Notes: generated from the letters alone by a model not told the origin. Counted from the first letter of the stretch, positions 1-8,077 are shown. The stretch: 43,828 nucleotides of DNA from Lacisediminimonas sp. (GCF_030645335.1 NZ_JAUSNH010000192.1:1-43828); one strand, 5' to 3'. Program-made: numbers and translations.

Positions 1-149
1 CGACTCTGCACGCCATCGGCTTTACCCCGAACTTCCTGAATATCTGGCTCGGTGCATGGCTCGCCGCCTGGATGGTTGGCTTTCCGGCCGTGCTATTTAC
101 TGCGCCGCTGGTACGCCGGCTTGTTCATCGCATGGTGAGCGATGACTGA
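1..149 (+). CDS. DUF2798 family membrane protein, C-terminal fragment
   Basis: The window opens inside this gene, and only the last 48 codons (frame starting at base 3) are present, ending in TGA at 147-149. The visible part contains one hydrophobic segment (WLGAWLAAWMVGFPAVLF) followed by a basic tail (APLVRRLVHRMV). That pattern is typical of the C-terminal half of DUF2798, a small two-helix inner-membrane family of unknown function. The family call rests on this short tail alone. The gene ends about 40 bases before the hipBA operator region and probably has nothing to do with hipBA. Confidence 0.6.
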   Translation, partial: TLHAIGFTPNFLNIWLGAWLAAWMVGFPAVLFTAPLVRRLVHRMVSDD

Positions 150-187
150 TCTGTTCGCAGGCTACTTTCCACATCCCCCCTTATTTT

Positions 188-252
188 TTACCGATCAGTA
201 ATTTTAACTTGACCGCAACACCCAAGGCCCTACAATATTACCGATCGGGTAA
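188..252 (+). promoter_or_regulatory. hipBA promoter flanked by two palindromic operators
   Basis: A sigma70-like promoter is readable: -35 TTGACC at 209-214 and -10 TACAAT at 231-236, with a 16-bp spacer. It is bracketed by two copies of one palindrome. TTACCGATCAGTAA lies at 188-201, just upstream of the -35. TTACCGATCGGGTAA lies at 238-252, over the expected transcription start. The copies begin exactly 50 bp apart, about five helical turns, so they sit on the same DNA face. HipB dimers are known to bind paired operators around their own promoter and to bring HipA into the repressed complex. The exact site is inferred from symmetry and position. Confidence 0.7.
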
Positions 253-266
253 TTAATGAGGCACGC

Positions 267-527
267 ATGAACAAACAAAGTGACTTGCAAAGAAAGGGAC
301 ATCTCCCCGCCCCTATCCGCAACGTTGCAGAGCTTGGCAATCTGGTCGAAGCAGTCCGCAAGGGACAAGGTCTCACGCAGCTCGACGTCAGCGGCGTCAC
401 GGGCCTGGGCAACCGATTCATGGTTGACCTGGAAAAAGGCAAGCAGACGATCCAGTTGCAGAAAGTATTCAACGTGCTCGCCCAGCTCGGCCTTGAAGTG
501 GTGATCCGGAAAAAAGGCAGCCCATGA
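267..527 (+). CDS. hipB: HipB-type antitoxin, Xre-family HTH repressor
   Basis: This 86-residue protein contains one helix-turn-helix of the Xre/Cro type (about residues 25-80). The segments LVEAVRKGQGLTQLDVS and GNRFMVDLEKGKQTIQ match the HipB/Y4mF pattern. A TGAGG ribosome site at 257-261 supports the ATG at 267. The protein should neutralise the downstream HipA kinase and repress the operon through the paired palindromes at 188-252. Its last codons overlap hipA by 4 bp (ATGA), typical of translationally coupled toxin-antitoxin pairs. The N-terminal 15 residues are hydrophilic and unlike most HipB proteins. The C-terminus ends at RKKGSP, lacking the long tryptophan-bearing tail of E. coli HipB. 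Confidence 0.88.
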   Translation: MNKQSDLQRKGHLPAPIRNVAELGNLVEAVRKGQGLTQLDVSGVTGLGNRFMVDLEKGKQTIQLQKVFNVLAQLGLEVVIRKKGSP

Positions 528-1825
528 ACCAGCAAGCGCTACCGGCCAGCCTCTGGGTCTACGTGGGAGAAGGCCGCATTGGCACCCTTTATCCGACAGA
601 TCCATTGTCCTTCGAGTACGCCCACGAATGGATCCTCGCGCCAGGCGCCGTGGCCCTGCATCCGGAAATCCCGCTCTTACCGGGTCGTATCGCCACGCCC
701 GCCCTGCATGCCTTCTTCGAGAATCTGCTCCCGGAAGGCGAGCAACGCAAGCTGATCGGCATGCGGTACCAGGTGTCATCGATCTTCGGCCTTCTCGCGA
801 AAGTAGGCGGAGATACCGCTGGGTCAGTCGTGCTGGTCCCAGAAAACCAGCAGCCGGCCAAGGCGGTCTATCAGGATCTCACTTGGGAGCAGGTGAACGC
901 CCTTGTCCATGCGGACGCTGCGAGCGCCAGGGAGCGTGAGGCAATTGAAGCCGCAGCGGCCGGCATGCCCGCGCCACGGATATCCATATCCGGTGCGCAG
1001 TTCAAGATGCTTCTGCTCGTCACCCCGGACGGCATGCCGCACCGTCCGATGGGAACCTCCCCCTCTACGCATATCCTGAAGCCCGACATGGTTCGACCGG
1101 ATATCAAGGTGTTCGCCTCGGCAGTAAATGAAGCAATCGTGATGCGCGCGGGGGCCCTGTGCAATCTCCCCACGGCAACGGTTTCCTATCAGCCGGTCAC
1201 ACAAGCATGCCTGGTGCAACGTTATGATCGCGTGCCCGCCGCCGATGGAAGATTGACGCGCTTGTGGCAGGCCGACTTTTGCCAGATGCTGGGCACGCCG
1301 TCAGACGTGAAATACGAACATGACGGCGGACCAAGCTTCAAGGATTGCTACGACCTGCTCGCCATGTCGGCACAGCCGGCCGTGGACCGGCGCACGCTGC
1401 TGCGCTGGCTGTTCTTCAATCTCTACGTCGGCAATAACGACTCGCACGCCAAGAACCTCGCCCTGCTGGCAACCAGCGAAGGATTGCGGCTGGCGCCGTT
1501 CTACGACCTGATGAACACCCGGGTCTACGCCGGCCTGGGTCCTGATTTTGCCTTCTCCATCGGCAATGAGTCAGAGCCCGGAAAAATGACCGGCGCGCAT
1601 TTGCTGCTGTTAGCGAAATCGATCGGCGTGGCGCCAAGATTCCTCACCAGGATCGCGACCGACATGGCCAGCCAAGTCACGGCCGCAATTGCTGCGGCAG
1701 CCAACGAGATTCTTCCCTACGTGGATTCCCGCCAGAAGACGCTTGCCCAACGGATCATCCAGCATACCGGCAGCAACGTGAAGCAGATGGCCAAGCGATT
1801 GCTGGCCGGTCCAAAGCCGATATGA
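524..1825 (+). CDS. hipA: HipA-type serine/threonine kinase toxin
   Basis: The 433-residue length is normal for HipA. The HipA N-subdomain 1 region is at about 10-110 (RIGTLYPTDPLSFEYA). The ISISGAQFK motif has Ser154 at the position of the E. coli autophosphorylation serine and a conserved lysine. STHILKPD follows, then the kinase catalytic loop GNNDSHAKN with Asp at about 306, and LAPFYDL carrying the metal-binding Asp. In E. coli, HipA phosphorylates glutamyl-tRNA synthetase GltX and causes growth arrest and persistence; the target here is unknown. All catalytic residues I can check are present, so the kinase is probably active. It starts 4 bp inside hipB. Confidence 0.93.
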   Translation: MNQQALPASLWVYVGEGRIGTLYPTDPLSFEYAHEWILAPGAVALHPEIPLLPGRIATPALHAFFENLLPEGEQRKLIGMRYQVSSIFGLLAKVGGDTAGSVVLVPENQQPAKAVYQDLTWEQVNALVHADAASAREREAIEAAAAGMPAPRISISGAQFKMLLLVTPDGMPHRPMGTSPSTHILKPDMVRPDIKVFASAVNEAIVMRAGALCNLPTATVSYQPVTQACLVQRYDRVPAADGRLTRLWQADFCQMLGTPSDVKYEHDGGPSFKDCYDLLAMSAQPAVDRRTLLRWLFFNLYVGNNDSHAKNLALLATSEGLRLAPFYDLMNTRVYAGLGPDFAFSIGNESEPGKMTGAHLLLLAKSIGVAPRFLTRIATDMASQVTAAIAAAANEILPYVDSRQKTLAQRIIQHTGSNVKQMAKRLLAGPKPI

Positions 1826-1872
1826 CGCACAGGGTCAATTGCACGGATTTCTTCGATGGCATCGAGCAGTTC

Positions 1873-1903
1873 TATAATCCATGCATGCCCATTCGATAAT
1901 GGG
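1873..1903 (+). promoter_or_regulatory. Possible promoter and operator of the CoA ligase gene
   Basis: A perfect TATAAT hexamer lies at 1873-1878. Ten bases downstream is the palindrome CCCATT-CGAT-AATGGG (1888-1903), placed where a repressor would cover the transcription start. No good -35 hexamer is visible at 16-18 bp, so this would be a weak or activated promoter. The leader to the CoA ligase start would be about 200 nt. The rest of the 1826-2097 gap shows nothing I can name. This is a positional inference only. Confidence 0.3.
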
Positions 1904-2097
1904 GTACGTCGGTCCAATGCAGTTTCAGAATTTGAAATGCTCTTGGAAGATGTGCCAGCCGGACGGGGACGCGAGGAGACGCGCTTCCCGATGGCGATCG
2001 GACACATTCCCCGGGCTGCGCAGCCGGGGGATTTGATGCATGCAAATCGATCGCAAACCGGACCAGCACTGATGCAACGGACCAAGCCAACAATAAA

Positions 2098-3771
2098 ATG
2101 CGAATCACACTGGAAACCATGTCAAACGACAATTTGCCGATTTACTACACCGAAGACTGGAAAGCCTGGCAGGACCCCACGTGTCCCGACTACCTGGACC
2201 CGACCAGCAATTACCTGGATCGCCATGCAAACGGTCCGCTTGCTGAAAAAACCGCCCTGATCTGCGACCAGGACCAACTTTCATATCGGGCACTGCTTGA
2301 GGAAACCTGTCGCTTTGCATCCGGGCTGGCAGCAGCCGGATGCCGGCGCGAGTCGCGCATGCTGATGTTCGGCTCCGACAGCATCGAATACATCGCTGCC
2401 TGGCTTGGCGCCGTGCGCAGCGGCATTGTTCCCGTGGTCGTGTCCGATGCCCACAAGGATCATCACCTGAAATATTTCCTGGAGGACACCGCCGCGTCGA
2501 CGCTGTTCATCGACGAGGAACAATTGCCCAAGCTGGCATCGATCGCGGATCAAATTCCTGCGACGCTGGAATGCATCCTGGTGCGTGGCTCGGCTGCGGC
2601 AATCCAGGGAAAAGTCCCGGCCGCCGTCGTCGTGACAGAGATCGCCGACTTGAGGAAAAACGCGGCAACGCACTTCAAGCCCGTCTTGCGTCACCGCCAT
2701 GACCTTTGCTACATGTTCTATTCAGGTGGCACCACCGGAACACCCAAGGGTGTCACGCACTTAACCCATGACCTCGAAATCGTTCCGCAACGCCACGGCG
2801 CATTCTGGATCTACGAGCAGAATGATGTCGTGCATGCGACCTCCAAAAAATCATTCACGCATGGTCTCTGGCCTGGTGTACTGATCCCCTTGTACTGGGG
2901 TGCGACTTCCGTCATTACGCGCGAACCGGTTACCGGCAGTTCACTGATCGAGCTCATCGAGCGGACCCAGCCTGACAAGCTGATTACGGTGCCCACTCTC
3001 ATCAAGCTGTTGCTGGCAGAAGTCGAGGCCAGGGAGAAAAAGCCGAATTTCAGCTCGCTCAAGTTTGTTGTCGCGGCATCTGAAAAAATGGCGCCGGAAT
3101 TGTTCGAGCGCTTTTATGCGGCATTCGGGATCGAGTTGATGGATTCGATCGGCAGTTCCGAAATCACTTACGAATGGATCGCCAACCGGCAAAAAGATTT
3201 TCGCCGTGGCAGCCTCGGCAAGCCGGTGTTCGGCGTGCAGATCAAGCTCACGGACGATCAGGGCAAGGACATTACCGAGCCCAACACGGTCGGTGATGTC
3301 TGGGTCAACAGCGTTACGCGATGCTTCTACTACTGGCGCAAGCTCGACCAGACCCAGAGCACCTTTCACGGCCCCTGGGTGCGCACGGGCGATCAGTTGT
3401 ATTTTGACGAAGACGGCTATTTCTGGTTTGCCAGCCGCAGTGACGACGTGTTCAAGGTCAAGGGACTGTGGGTGTCGCCGACCGAAGTCGAAGCCGTGAT
3501 CACCGGTCACCCGGCGGTGCTGGAAGCGGCGGTCATCGGCGTGGAGGCATCAGACGGCATGATGGTTCCGCGCGCCTTCGTGGTGCTGAGGAAACAGACG
3601 TCCGAACACGACGCGATTGCCGCGGAATTGATGGAGATGATCCGGTCAAGTATCGGCGGCTATAAAGTGCCGGACAAGATCGAATTCATGGACGCTTTGC
3701 CGCGCACACCCTTGATGAAGATCAGCCGCAAATCGTTGCGGGACGCCTTGAAGGAGTCGCTGCTGAAATGA
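2098..3771 (+). CDS. Benzoate-CoA ligase-like acyl/aryl-CoA synthetase
   Basis: ANL-superfamily adenylate-forming enzyme of 557 residues, expected to convert a carboxylic acid, ATP and CoA to the acyl-CoA, AMP and PPi. The P-loop motif YSGGTTGTPKGVTH is at about residues 205-218, the A5 motif DSIGSSEITYEW at about 350, the hinge region RSDDVFKVKGLWVSPTEVE near 455, and the C-terminal LMKISRKSLR carries the A10 lysine. The FTHGLWPG block resembles the FAYGLG region of benzoate and hydroxybenzoate CoA ligases. The start could instead be the ATG at 2119 (MSNDNLP); neither site has a strong ribosome site. It converges on a CYP199-like P450 and a hydrolase, suggesting a shared aromatic-acid pathway. 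The exact substrate cannot be read. Confidence 0.82.
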   Translation: MRITLETMSNDNLPIYYTEDWKAWQDPTCPDYLDPTSNYLDRHANGPLAEKTALICDQDQLSYRALLEETCRFASGLAAAGCRRESRMLMFGSDSIEYIAAWLGAVRSGIVPVVVSDAHKDHHLKYFLEDTAASTLFIDEEQLPKLASIADQIPATLECILVRGSAAAIQGKVPAAVVVTEIADLRKNAATHFKPVLRHRHDLCYMFYSGGTTGTPKGVTHLTHDLEIVPQRHGAFWIYEQNDVVHATSKKSFTHGLWPGVLIPLYWGATSVITREPVTGSSLIELIERTQPDKLITVPTLIKLLLAEVEAREKKPNFSSLKFVVAASEKMAPELFERFYAAFGIELMDSIGSSEITYEWIANRQKDFRRGSLGKPVFGVQIKLTDDQGKDITEPNTVGDVWVNSVTRCFYYWRKLDQTQSTFHGPWVRTGDQLYFDEDGYFWFASRSDDVFKVKGLWVSPTEVEAVITGHPAVLEAAVIGVEASDGMMVPRAFVVLRKQTSEHDAIAAELMEMIRSSIGGYKVPDKIEFMDALPRTPLMKISRKSLRDALKESLLK

Positions 3772-3794
3772 ATTGAAGGCGGCAATGGAGAAGC

Positions 3795-3827
3795 CGCTCC
3801 TGCAGTGCGTCACGCATTGCAGGAGCG
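3795..3827. terminator. Hairpin between convergent CoA ligase and hydrolase genes
   Basis: A 15-bp stem with one G-T wobble, starting CGCTCCTGCAG and closing on a TCA loop at 3810-3812, lies between the stop of the CoA ligase (3771) and the stop of the hydrolase (3852). It has no U-tract on either strand, so termination efficiency is uncertain. Its position between convergent genes fits a bidirectional terminator. The GCAGGAGCG end also recalls REP-type repeats, but only one copy was noticed in the window. Confidence 0.5.
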
Positions 3828-3851
3828 CTACCTGGTTGATTTCGTGCAGGC

Positions 3852-4769
3852 TTAGAAGATACCCAGGTCTGTCAGGAACGACAGCATGGCGGCGCGGCTC
3901 TCCTCGGGCTTTTCGATCTGCAGCAGATGGCCGGTGCCGCTGACCGCTTCATACAGATAGCCCTGCTCTTGCGCCAGCGCCTGGTTGGCGCGCGCAGTAG
4001 GGCTTTTCTTTGCTTCCGGGTCGGCGCCGATCAGCTTGACCGGACCGCCAAAGGCAGAGGCGGCAGGCCACAGGTCGAGCGTCAGTGCGGCCAGGTAAAT
4101 CGCTGCTTCCAGCTCCGGCTGGCAAACCAGTTTCATCGTGCCGTCGGGCAGCTGGCGCAGCACCGATTGCGCCATGTCGTCCGCCGCCTGCGGCACCCAA
4201 CTGCTCGATGCACGCGCCTCCCGATAGGCGTCGGCGAGCGCATCGACCGAGGCAAAGGTGTCTGGCCGGTTGGCTGAAAATTCCACCAGCCTCAGCTCGA
4301 AACCGCGCATCAGTTCATACACCGGATGCCCGCGCGGTGGCACGCTGGGCGGGTCGAACAGGACCAGTGCATCCCAAATCCAGCCGTTTTCTACCGCCTG
4401 CTTCATGGCGGCGCGCGCTGTCATCGAATGGAATACGCCCACCGTGGTTTTTTCGCCCCACTGTTTGGCGACCGCATCGCGCACGGTGCCAAGATCGGCC
4501 GCCATCTGCTTGTAATTGTGGCCGTCGGCGCCAGTCGGGGCGTTCTGGCCGTGATTGCGCATGTCGAACAAGACCACGTCGTACTTGTCCAGCAAGGGTT
4601 CCCAGAATACGCGGTAACCGTCGATGGCAAAGCCGTTGCCGTGGCTGATGATCAGGCGCGGTTTGCTACTGTTGCCGTGCCGCCGCACGGCGATTTCCGC
4701 GCCATCCGACATGCGGGCGGTAAAGCTTTCGGAGGGGACAAGCGGTGTTCTCGGTGTTGATGTGTTCAT
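3852..4769 (-). CDS. Alpha/beta hydrolase
   Basis: About 305 residues with an alpha/beta hydrolase fold. The oxyanion-hole motif SHGNGFAIDGYR is near residue 45, the nucleophile elbow is degenerate (VFHSMTARAA, where the family usually has GxSxG), and the catalytic histidine lies in GTGHLLQIEKP near the C-terminus. There is no signal peptide, so it should be cytoplasmic. The start is uncertain: ATG at 4769 (MNTSTPRTP) is preferred by protein shape, but an in-frame ATG at 4808 lies only 7 bases after the P450 stop and would make a tightly coupled operon. Hydrolysis of an ester, lactone or thioester made by the P450/CoA-ligase pathway is plausible. The nucleophile elbow departs from consensus and should be checked. 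Confidence 0.75.
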   Translation of the reverse strand: MNTSTPRTPLVPSESFTARMSDGAEIAVRRHGNSSKPRLIISHGNGFAIDGYRVFWEPLLDKYDVVLFDMRNHGQNAPTGADGHNYKQMAADLGTVRDAVAKQWGEKTTVGVFHSMTARAAMKQAVENGWIWDALVLFDPPSVPPRGHPVYELMRGFELRLVEFSANRPDTFASVDALADAYREARASSSWVPQAADDMAQSVLRQLPDGTMKLVCQPELEAAIYLAALTLDLWPAASAFGGPVKLIGADPEAKKSPTARANQALAQEQGYLYEAVSGTGHLLQIEKPEESRAAMLSFLTDLGIF

Positions 4770-4815
4770 GATTTTTGAATTGAATTGATGCGCCCTTGCA
4801 CGACGCATTCGGAAA

Positions 4816-6033
4816 TTATGCTTTTGCTGCGAATTTCAGTTTCAGCGGAAGATTCGAGCGAATCCGCATTGTATTGTGGACGACGCGCGTTGGCTCGCCG
4901 GCCAGCTCGATGGACTCGATACGCTTGGCCAGTTCGGTGAACAGGACTTCCTTTTCAAGCCGGGAAAGCATTTGACCGACGCAGCCGTGGATATTGGTGC
5001 CAAACGCGAGCTGTCCATGGGCAATACGATTGATATCGAAGACGTCGGGATTATCCCATTTCCTTGGATCGCGGTTGGCGGAGCCGATCGATAGCATGAT
5101 CTTCTGCTTTGCGGCGATCGGGGCGCCGGCAATCGTCGTCTCTTCCGTTGAGGTCCGGCAGAAATGGTGCCACGGCGTTTCATAACGCAGGCCTTCTTCC
5201 ACCGCTTGCCTGGCCAATGCCGGATTGGCGCGCAGCTTCTGCCACTCGCCAGGGAATTGTGTGAAGGCATACAGGATATTGGTGATGGCGGTGATCGTGG
5301 TGTCCACACCCGCTGAAAGGAAAGACCGGACCAGCATCAGCGCTTCGTCCTGCGGCAGCTCGCCGGCATCGGCCGCCTGGTAGACCAGTTCGCCCATCCC
5401 GTTCTTCGACAGCCGGTCGCGTTCGCAGCACGACATGATCCAGCTGATGACGGGTTCGGCGTCTTTCACCGAATCCTCGAAAATTTTATTGTGGATGCCA
5501 AAAGCGTTGAACACCATGAGGCCGTACTTCAGCATGTTTTCCCGCCCCTCCGGCGACACGCCAATCGCATCTGGAAACACCTTCAGGATATAGGCCTCGG
5601 ACAGGTCCTTCGCACCGTTCACGATCTCCTTTTCCATCAGGCGATCGATCAGGGCCCGCGCCTCTTGCTCGAAACCCTCGCGCAGTTTCCGGATGTTGGC
5701 CGGCGACAGTACCCGCCCCATCACCTGGCGACGCTTGGTATGCTCGGGCGGGTCCGCCTCCAGCAACAGGCTGGGCGCTCGCCAGGGCTTTTCGAAATAG
5801 TAGTTGGTCAGCCCCAGGCCCTTGCTTGAACAGAAGGTTTTGGGGTTGCTGAGGACCGCATGAACCTCTTCGTACCGGGTCAGGAACCAGACATTGTATT
5901 TATTGAGCCAGACCACCGACCCCAGGTTCCGGAGCTGCTCATGGGCGGCGAACGGATCCATGATGTACTCAAGGGAAAATGGGTCGACATCCGACATGGG
6001 AAGTCCGGATTGGGCGGCGATTGCTGACTGCAT
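4816..6033 (-). CDS. CYP199-like cytochrome P450
   Basis: Soluble bacterial P450 of 405 residues. The start at 6033 is chosen because AGGAGA lies 8 nt upstream. Landmarks: the substrate-region segment TFCSSKGLGL, EADPPEHTKRR (C-helix), the I-helix AGVDTT with the acid-alcohol pair, the ExxR motif EGLRYE, SANRDP, and the heme-ligand loop FGTNIHGCVGQ with Cys at about 351. From memory, the blocks FCSSKGLGL, EKPWRAPSL and LEADPPEHT closely resemble CYP199A2/A4 of Rhodopseudomonas palustris, which oxidise para-substituted benzoates such as 4-methoxybenzoate. No ferredoxin or ferredoxin reductase gene is adjacent, so electrons must come from elsewhere. It is probably co-transcribed with the hydrolase downstream. 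Confidence 0.88.
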   Translation of the reverse strand: MQSAIAAQSGLPMSDVDPFSLEYIMDPFAAHEQLRNLGSVVWLNKYNVWFLTRYEEVHAVLSNPKTFCSSKGLGLTNYYFEKPWRAPSLLLEADPPEHTKRRQVMGRVLSPANIRKLREGFEQEARALIDRLMEKEIVNGAKDLSEAYILKVFPDAIGVSPEGRENMLKYGLMVFNAFGIHNKIFEDSVKDAEPVISWIMSCCERDRLSKNGMGELVYQAADAGELPQDEALMLVRSFLSAGVDTTITAITNILYAFTQFPGEWQKLRANPALARQAVEEGLRYETPWHHFCRTSTEETTIAGAPIAAKQKIMLSIGSANRDPRKWDNPDVFDINRIAHGQLAFGTNIHGCVGQMLSRLEKEVLFTELAKRIESIELAGEPTRVVHNTMRIRSNLPLKLKFAAKA

Positions 6034-6067
6034 TGAATGTCTCCTGCAAGGCTTGTGGCAATCATAA

Positions 6068-6115
6068 AGGGTAGCCAACGCAATTTGCTAAGTCAAGAAG
6101 CTTCTATTAGAAGCT
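6068..6115 (-). promoter_or_regulatory. P450 promoter with adjacent 17-bp palindrome
   Basis: On the minus strand TTGACT (6091-6096) and TACCCT (6068-6073) are separated by exactly 17 bp, a plausible sigma70 promoter for the P450-hydrolase pair. Directly upstream of the -35, at 6099-6115, is the perfect inverted repeat AGCTTCTA-T-TAGAAGCT. This placement suits binding by a TetR, MarR or LysR-type regulator responding to the aromatic substrate. No such regulator is encoded next to it, so the protein would be encoded elsewhere. Confidence 0.5.
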
Positions 6116-6255
6116 AATCGGCAGCATTCGACGTTGCTGCGAATGCTTGTTCGTGTTGTGTCCTGCGGACCCGCCCTTGCGTCGCTGCGAACTCCTGCGC
6201 ACTTCGTGCGTCGAATAAAGCGTGCTCGGTTTGTCCTCGTTCAAAGGAGGTCGCA

Positions 6256-6600
6256 ATGCGCATTTCGTCTGTATATCCCATCCTTGGCGCCCTGCTGTTT
6301 GCCTACGCACAGGCCGGCGCTGCACAAGGTGCATCGGTGAAAATCACCGCCCCCGGAAGCGGCGCCAGGATCGACGCCATGGACCAGGCCAAGGTGACGT
6401 ATGAAGTCGTTCCAGGCCCCAAGGGCGACCATACCCACCTCTACGTGGACGGCCGCGAAGTGGCCGTCCTGCGGCAGCTCAAAGGCAGCTACGAACTGGC
6501 GCCCATGGCGCCTGGGCCACACGACATCTGCATCAAGGTCGTCAATAAGGCCCACACCCCGATCGGCGTCGAGGCCTGCGTCAAGGTAACCGTCAGCTAG
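6256..6600 (+). CDS. Small exported protein, beta-rich, unknown function
   Basis: A 114-residue protein with a signal peptide (hydrophobic ILGALLFAYAQAG, probable cleavage after GAAQ or AQA near residue 23) and a strong AAAGGAGG ribosome site 5 nt before the ATG. The mature part (about 90 residues) has alternating hydrophobic strands, HTHLYVDGREVAVL and PHDICIKVVN, and two cysteines that could form one disulfide. This looks like a small Ig-like or copper-protein-like beta sandwich. I do not recognise the family with confidence. It lies 5 bp before a 4-TM protein gene, and the two are probably one operon with the RIO kinase. Confidence 0.75.
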   Translation: MRISSVYPILGALLFAYAQAGAAQGASVKITAPGSGARIDAMDQAKVTYEVVPGPKGDHTHLYVDGREVAVLRQLKGSYELAPMAPGPHDICIKVVNKAHTPIGVEACVKVTVS

Positions 6601-6605
6601 CCATC

Positions 6606-7019
6606 ATGGATCTGCAAAACCTGGGTTATGCGGCAATTCAGGTAGTGCACAATTTCGGCGCCGTTGCCGTGGTCGGCAGCGCTGTTGGCGCAGTGTGGAT
6701 GAAGCCGGCGTCCATGCGTATGCGCCGCGGACTGTCATGGACAATGCTGGTGGGATGGGCCGCGCAAGCTGCCAGCGGCGGCGCCTTCGGCGGCCTCAGC
6801 TGGCTGTATTACGGTCGCTTCCCGGATATCCACGGTCTCGCCATCGCCGCGCTGCTGGTCAAGATCGCCTGTACGGCGACGGGCTTGCTGTTGGCCGCAG
6901 CCTTTCTTTATCGTGGCGAGCGCTGGAGCGAGCAAGCGCAGCAAGCGAGCTGGCGCGCTCTGGCTACGCTCGCTGCAACAGCGCTCACGGCCGCTGCCTT
7001 CTTGCGCTGGTTTTCCTGA
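6606..7019 (+). CDS. Four-TM inner-membrane protein, unknown function
   Basis: This 137-residue protein has four predicted membrane helices (about residues 14-33, 44-66, 76-101 and 113-134). A conserved-looking histidine lies at the start of the first helix (QVVHNFGAVAVVG). The layout resembles small CopD-like or cytochrome-b-like membrane proteins, but I cannot assign it. It starts 5 bp after the exported beta protein and its stop overlaps a possible start of the RIO kinase (TGATG). The three genes are therefore probably co-transcribed. No nucleotide-binding or metal motif is evident beyond the single histidine. Confidence 0.7.
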   Translation: MDLQNLGYAAIQVVHNFGAVAVVGSAVGAVWMKPASMRMRRGLSWTMLVGWAAQAASGGAFGGLSWLYYGRFPDIHGLAIAALLVKIACTATGLLLAAAFLYRGERWSEQAQQASWRALATLAATALTAAAFLRWFS

Positions 7020-7039
7020 TGCCAATGGAGGCTGGCCGG

Positions 7040-7942
7040 ATGCGTGCGATGGTACTATCCGCCCACCCCCACATTGCCCCCGCCGCCACCAACCAGATGA
7101 AAGTCCCGAAACGTCTCCAGCCCCTGATCGATGAGGGCTTGGTGGACACTGTCATGCGCCAGCTCATGAGCGGCAAGGAAGCCACGGTCTATGTCGTGCG
7201 CTGCGGCGACGATGTGCGCTGCGCCAAGGTCTACAAGGAAGCCAGCCAGCGCAGCTTCCGGCAGGCGGCGTCCTACCAGGAAGGACGCAAGGTAAAAAAC
7301 AGCCGCCTGGCGCGGGCGATGGAAAAAGGAACCCGTTACGGCCGCAAGATGCAGGAGGAAGTCTGGCAGAACGCCGAAGTCGATGCGCTCTACCGGTTGG
7401 CCGCTGCCGGCGTGCGGGTGCCGGTGCCGTATATCTGCTTCGAAGGCGTGCTGCTGATGGAGCTCGTCACCGATGGCGCCGGCAACGCCGCGCCACGCCT
7501 GAACGACGTCGAGCTCAGCCCCGAACAGGCGCGCGCCTTCCATGCGCAGTTGCTGCACGAAGTCGTGCTGATGCTGTGCGCTGGCATCATCCACGGCGAC
7601 CTGTCGGAATTCAATATCCTGGTCGACGCCAGCGGCCCGGTCATCATCGACCTGCCTCAGGCGATCGACGCGGCCGGCAATACCGAAGCCGGCGCCATGC
7701 TGGAGCGCGATGTCGCCAACCTGAATGCCTGCCTGGGCCGTTTTGCGCCCGAGCTTTTGCACAACCAGTACGGCCGGGAAATCTGGGCGCTGTACAGTGC
7801 CGGATTATTGCGCCCCGAAACGGTGCTGACCGGCCAGGTTGCGCCGGAAACGCGGCCGGCCGACGTCGGTGCGGTGCTGCGCGAAATAGACATCGCACGG
7901 CAGGAAGAACAAGAGCGGCTGCAGCGTTTGCATCAGGACTGA
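7040..7942 (+). CDS. RIO1-family serine/threonine protein kinase
   Basis: About 300 residues with the RIO1 kinase signature. The flexible P-loop region SGKEATVYVVRCG is followed by the ATP-binding lysine in CAKVYKEA, the catalytic loop IIHGDLSEFNILVD and the metal-binding VIIDLPQAID. Bacterial RIO kinases are atypical protein kinases that lack the classic activation loop. In eukaryotes and archaea RIO1 acts in small-subunit ribosome maturation, whereas the bacterial role is poorly known. The start at 7040 is chosen for GGAGG at 7027-7031, 8 nt upstream. An in-frame ATG at 7019 overlapping the previous stop is the alternative. A lysine/arginine-rich segment at about 75-110 could contact RNA. 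Confidence 0.88.
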   Translation: MRAMVLSAHPHIAPAATNQMKVPKRLQPLIDEGLVDTVMRQLMSGKEATVYVVRCGDDVRCAKVYKEASQRSFRQAASYQEGRKVKNSRLARAMEKGTRYGRKMQEEVWQNAEVDALYRLAAAGVRVPVPYICFEGVLLMELVTDGAGNAAPRLNDVELSPEQARAFHAQLLHEVVLMLCAGIIHGDLSEFNILVDASGPVIIDLPQAIDAAGNTEAGAMLERDVANLNACLGRFAPELLHNQYGREIWALYSAGLLRPETVLTGQVAPETRPADVGAVLREIDIARQEEQERLQRLHQD

Positions 7943-8077
7943 GTGCTCGCGCAATGGCTTGGGAGCGGCAGCGACAGTTGACCGATGGAAATATTTCTGC
8001 GAACTTATTGGCATCCATCATCCGTCGTGCGACCACGCAACATGAGATTGCACGCATCAAACCAGGAGACAGTCCCA

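Noticed and set aside
1826-2097. Small gene in the gap between hipA and the CoA ligase
   Set aside because: The open frames there lack ribosome sites and protein-like composition, and run into the CoA ligase in the wrong frame.
3795-3827. REP-type repeat element
   Set aside because: The stem resembles REP palindromes but only one copy was noticed in 43.8 kb, so it is listed as a terminator hairpin.
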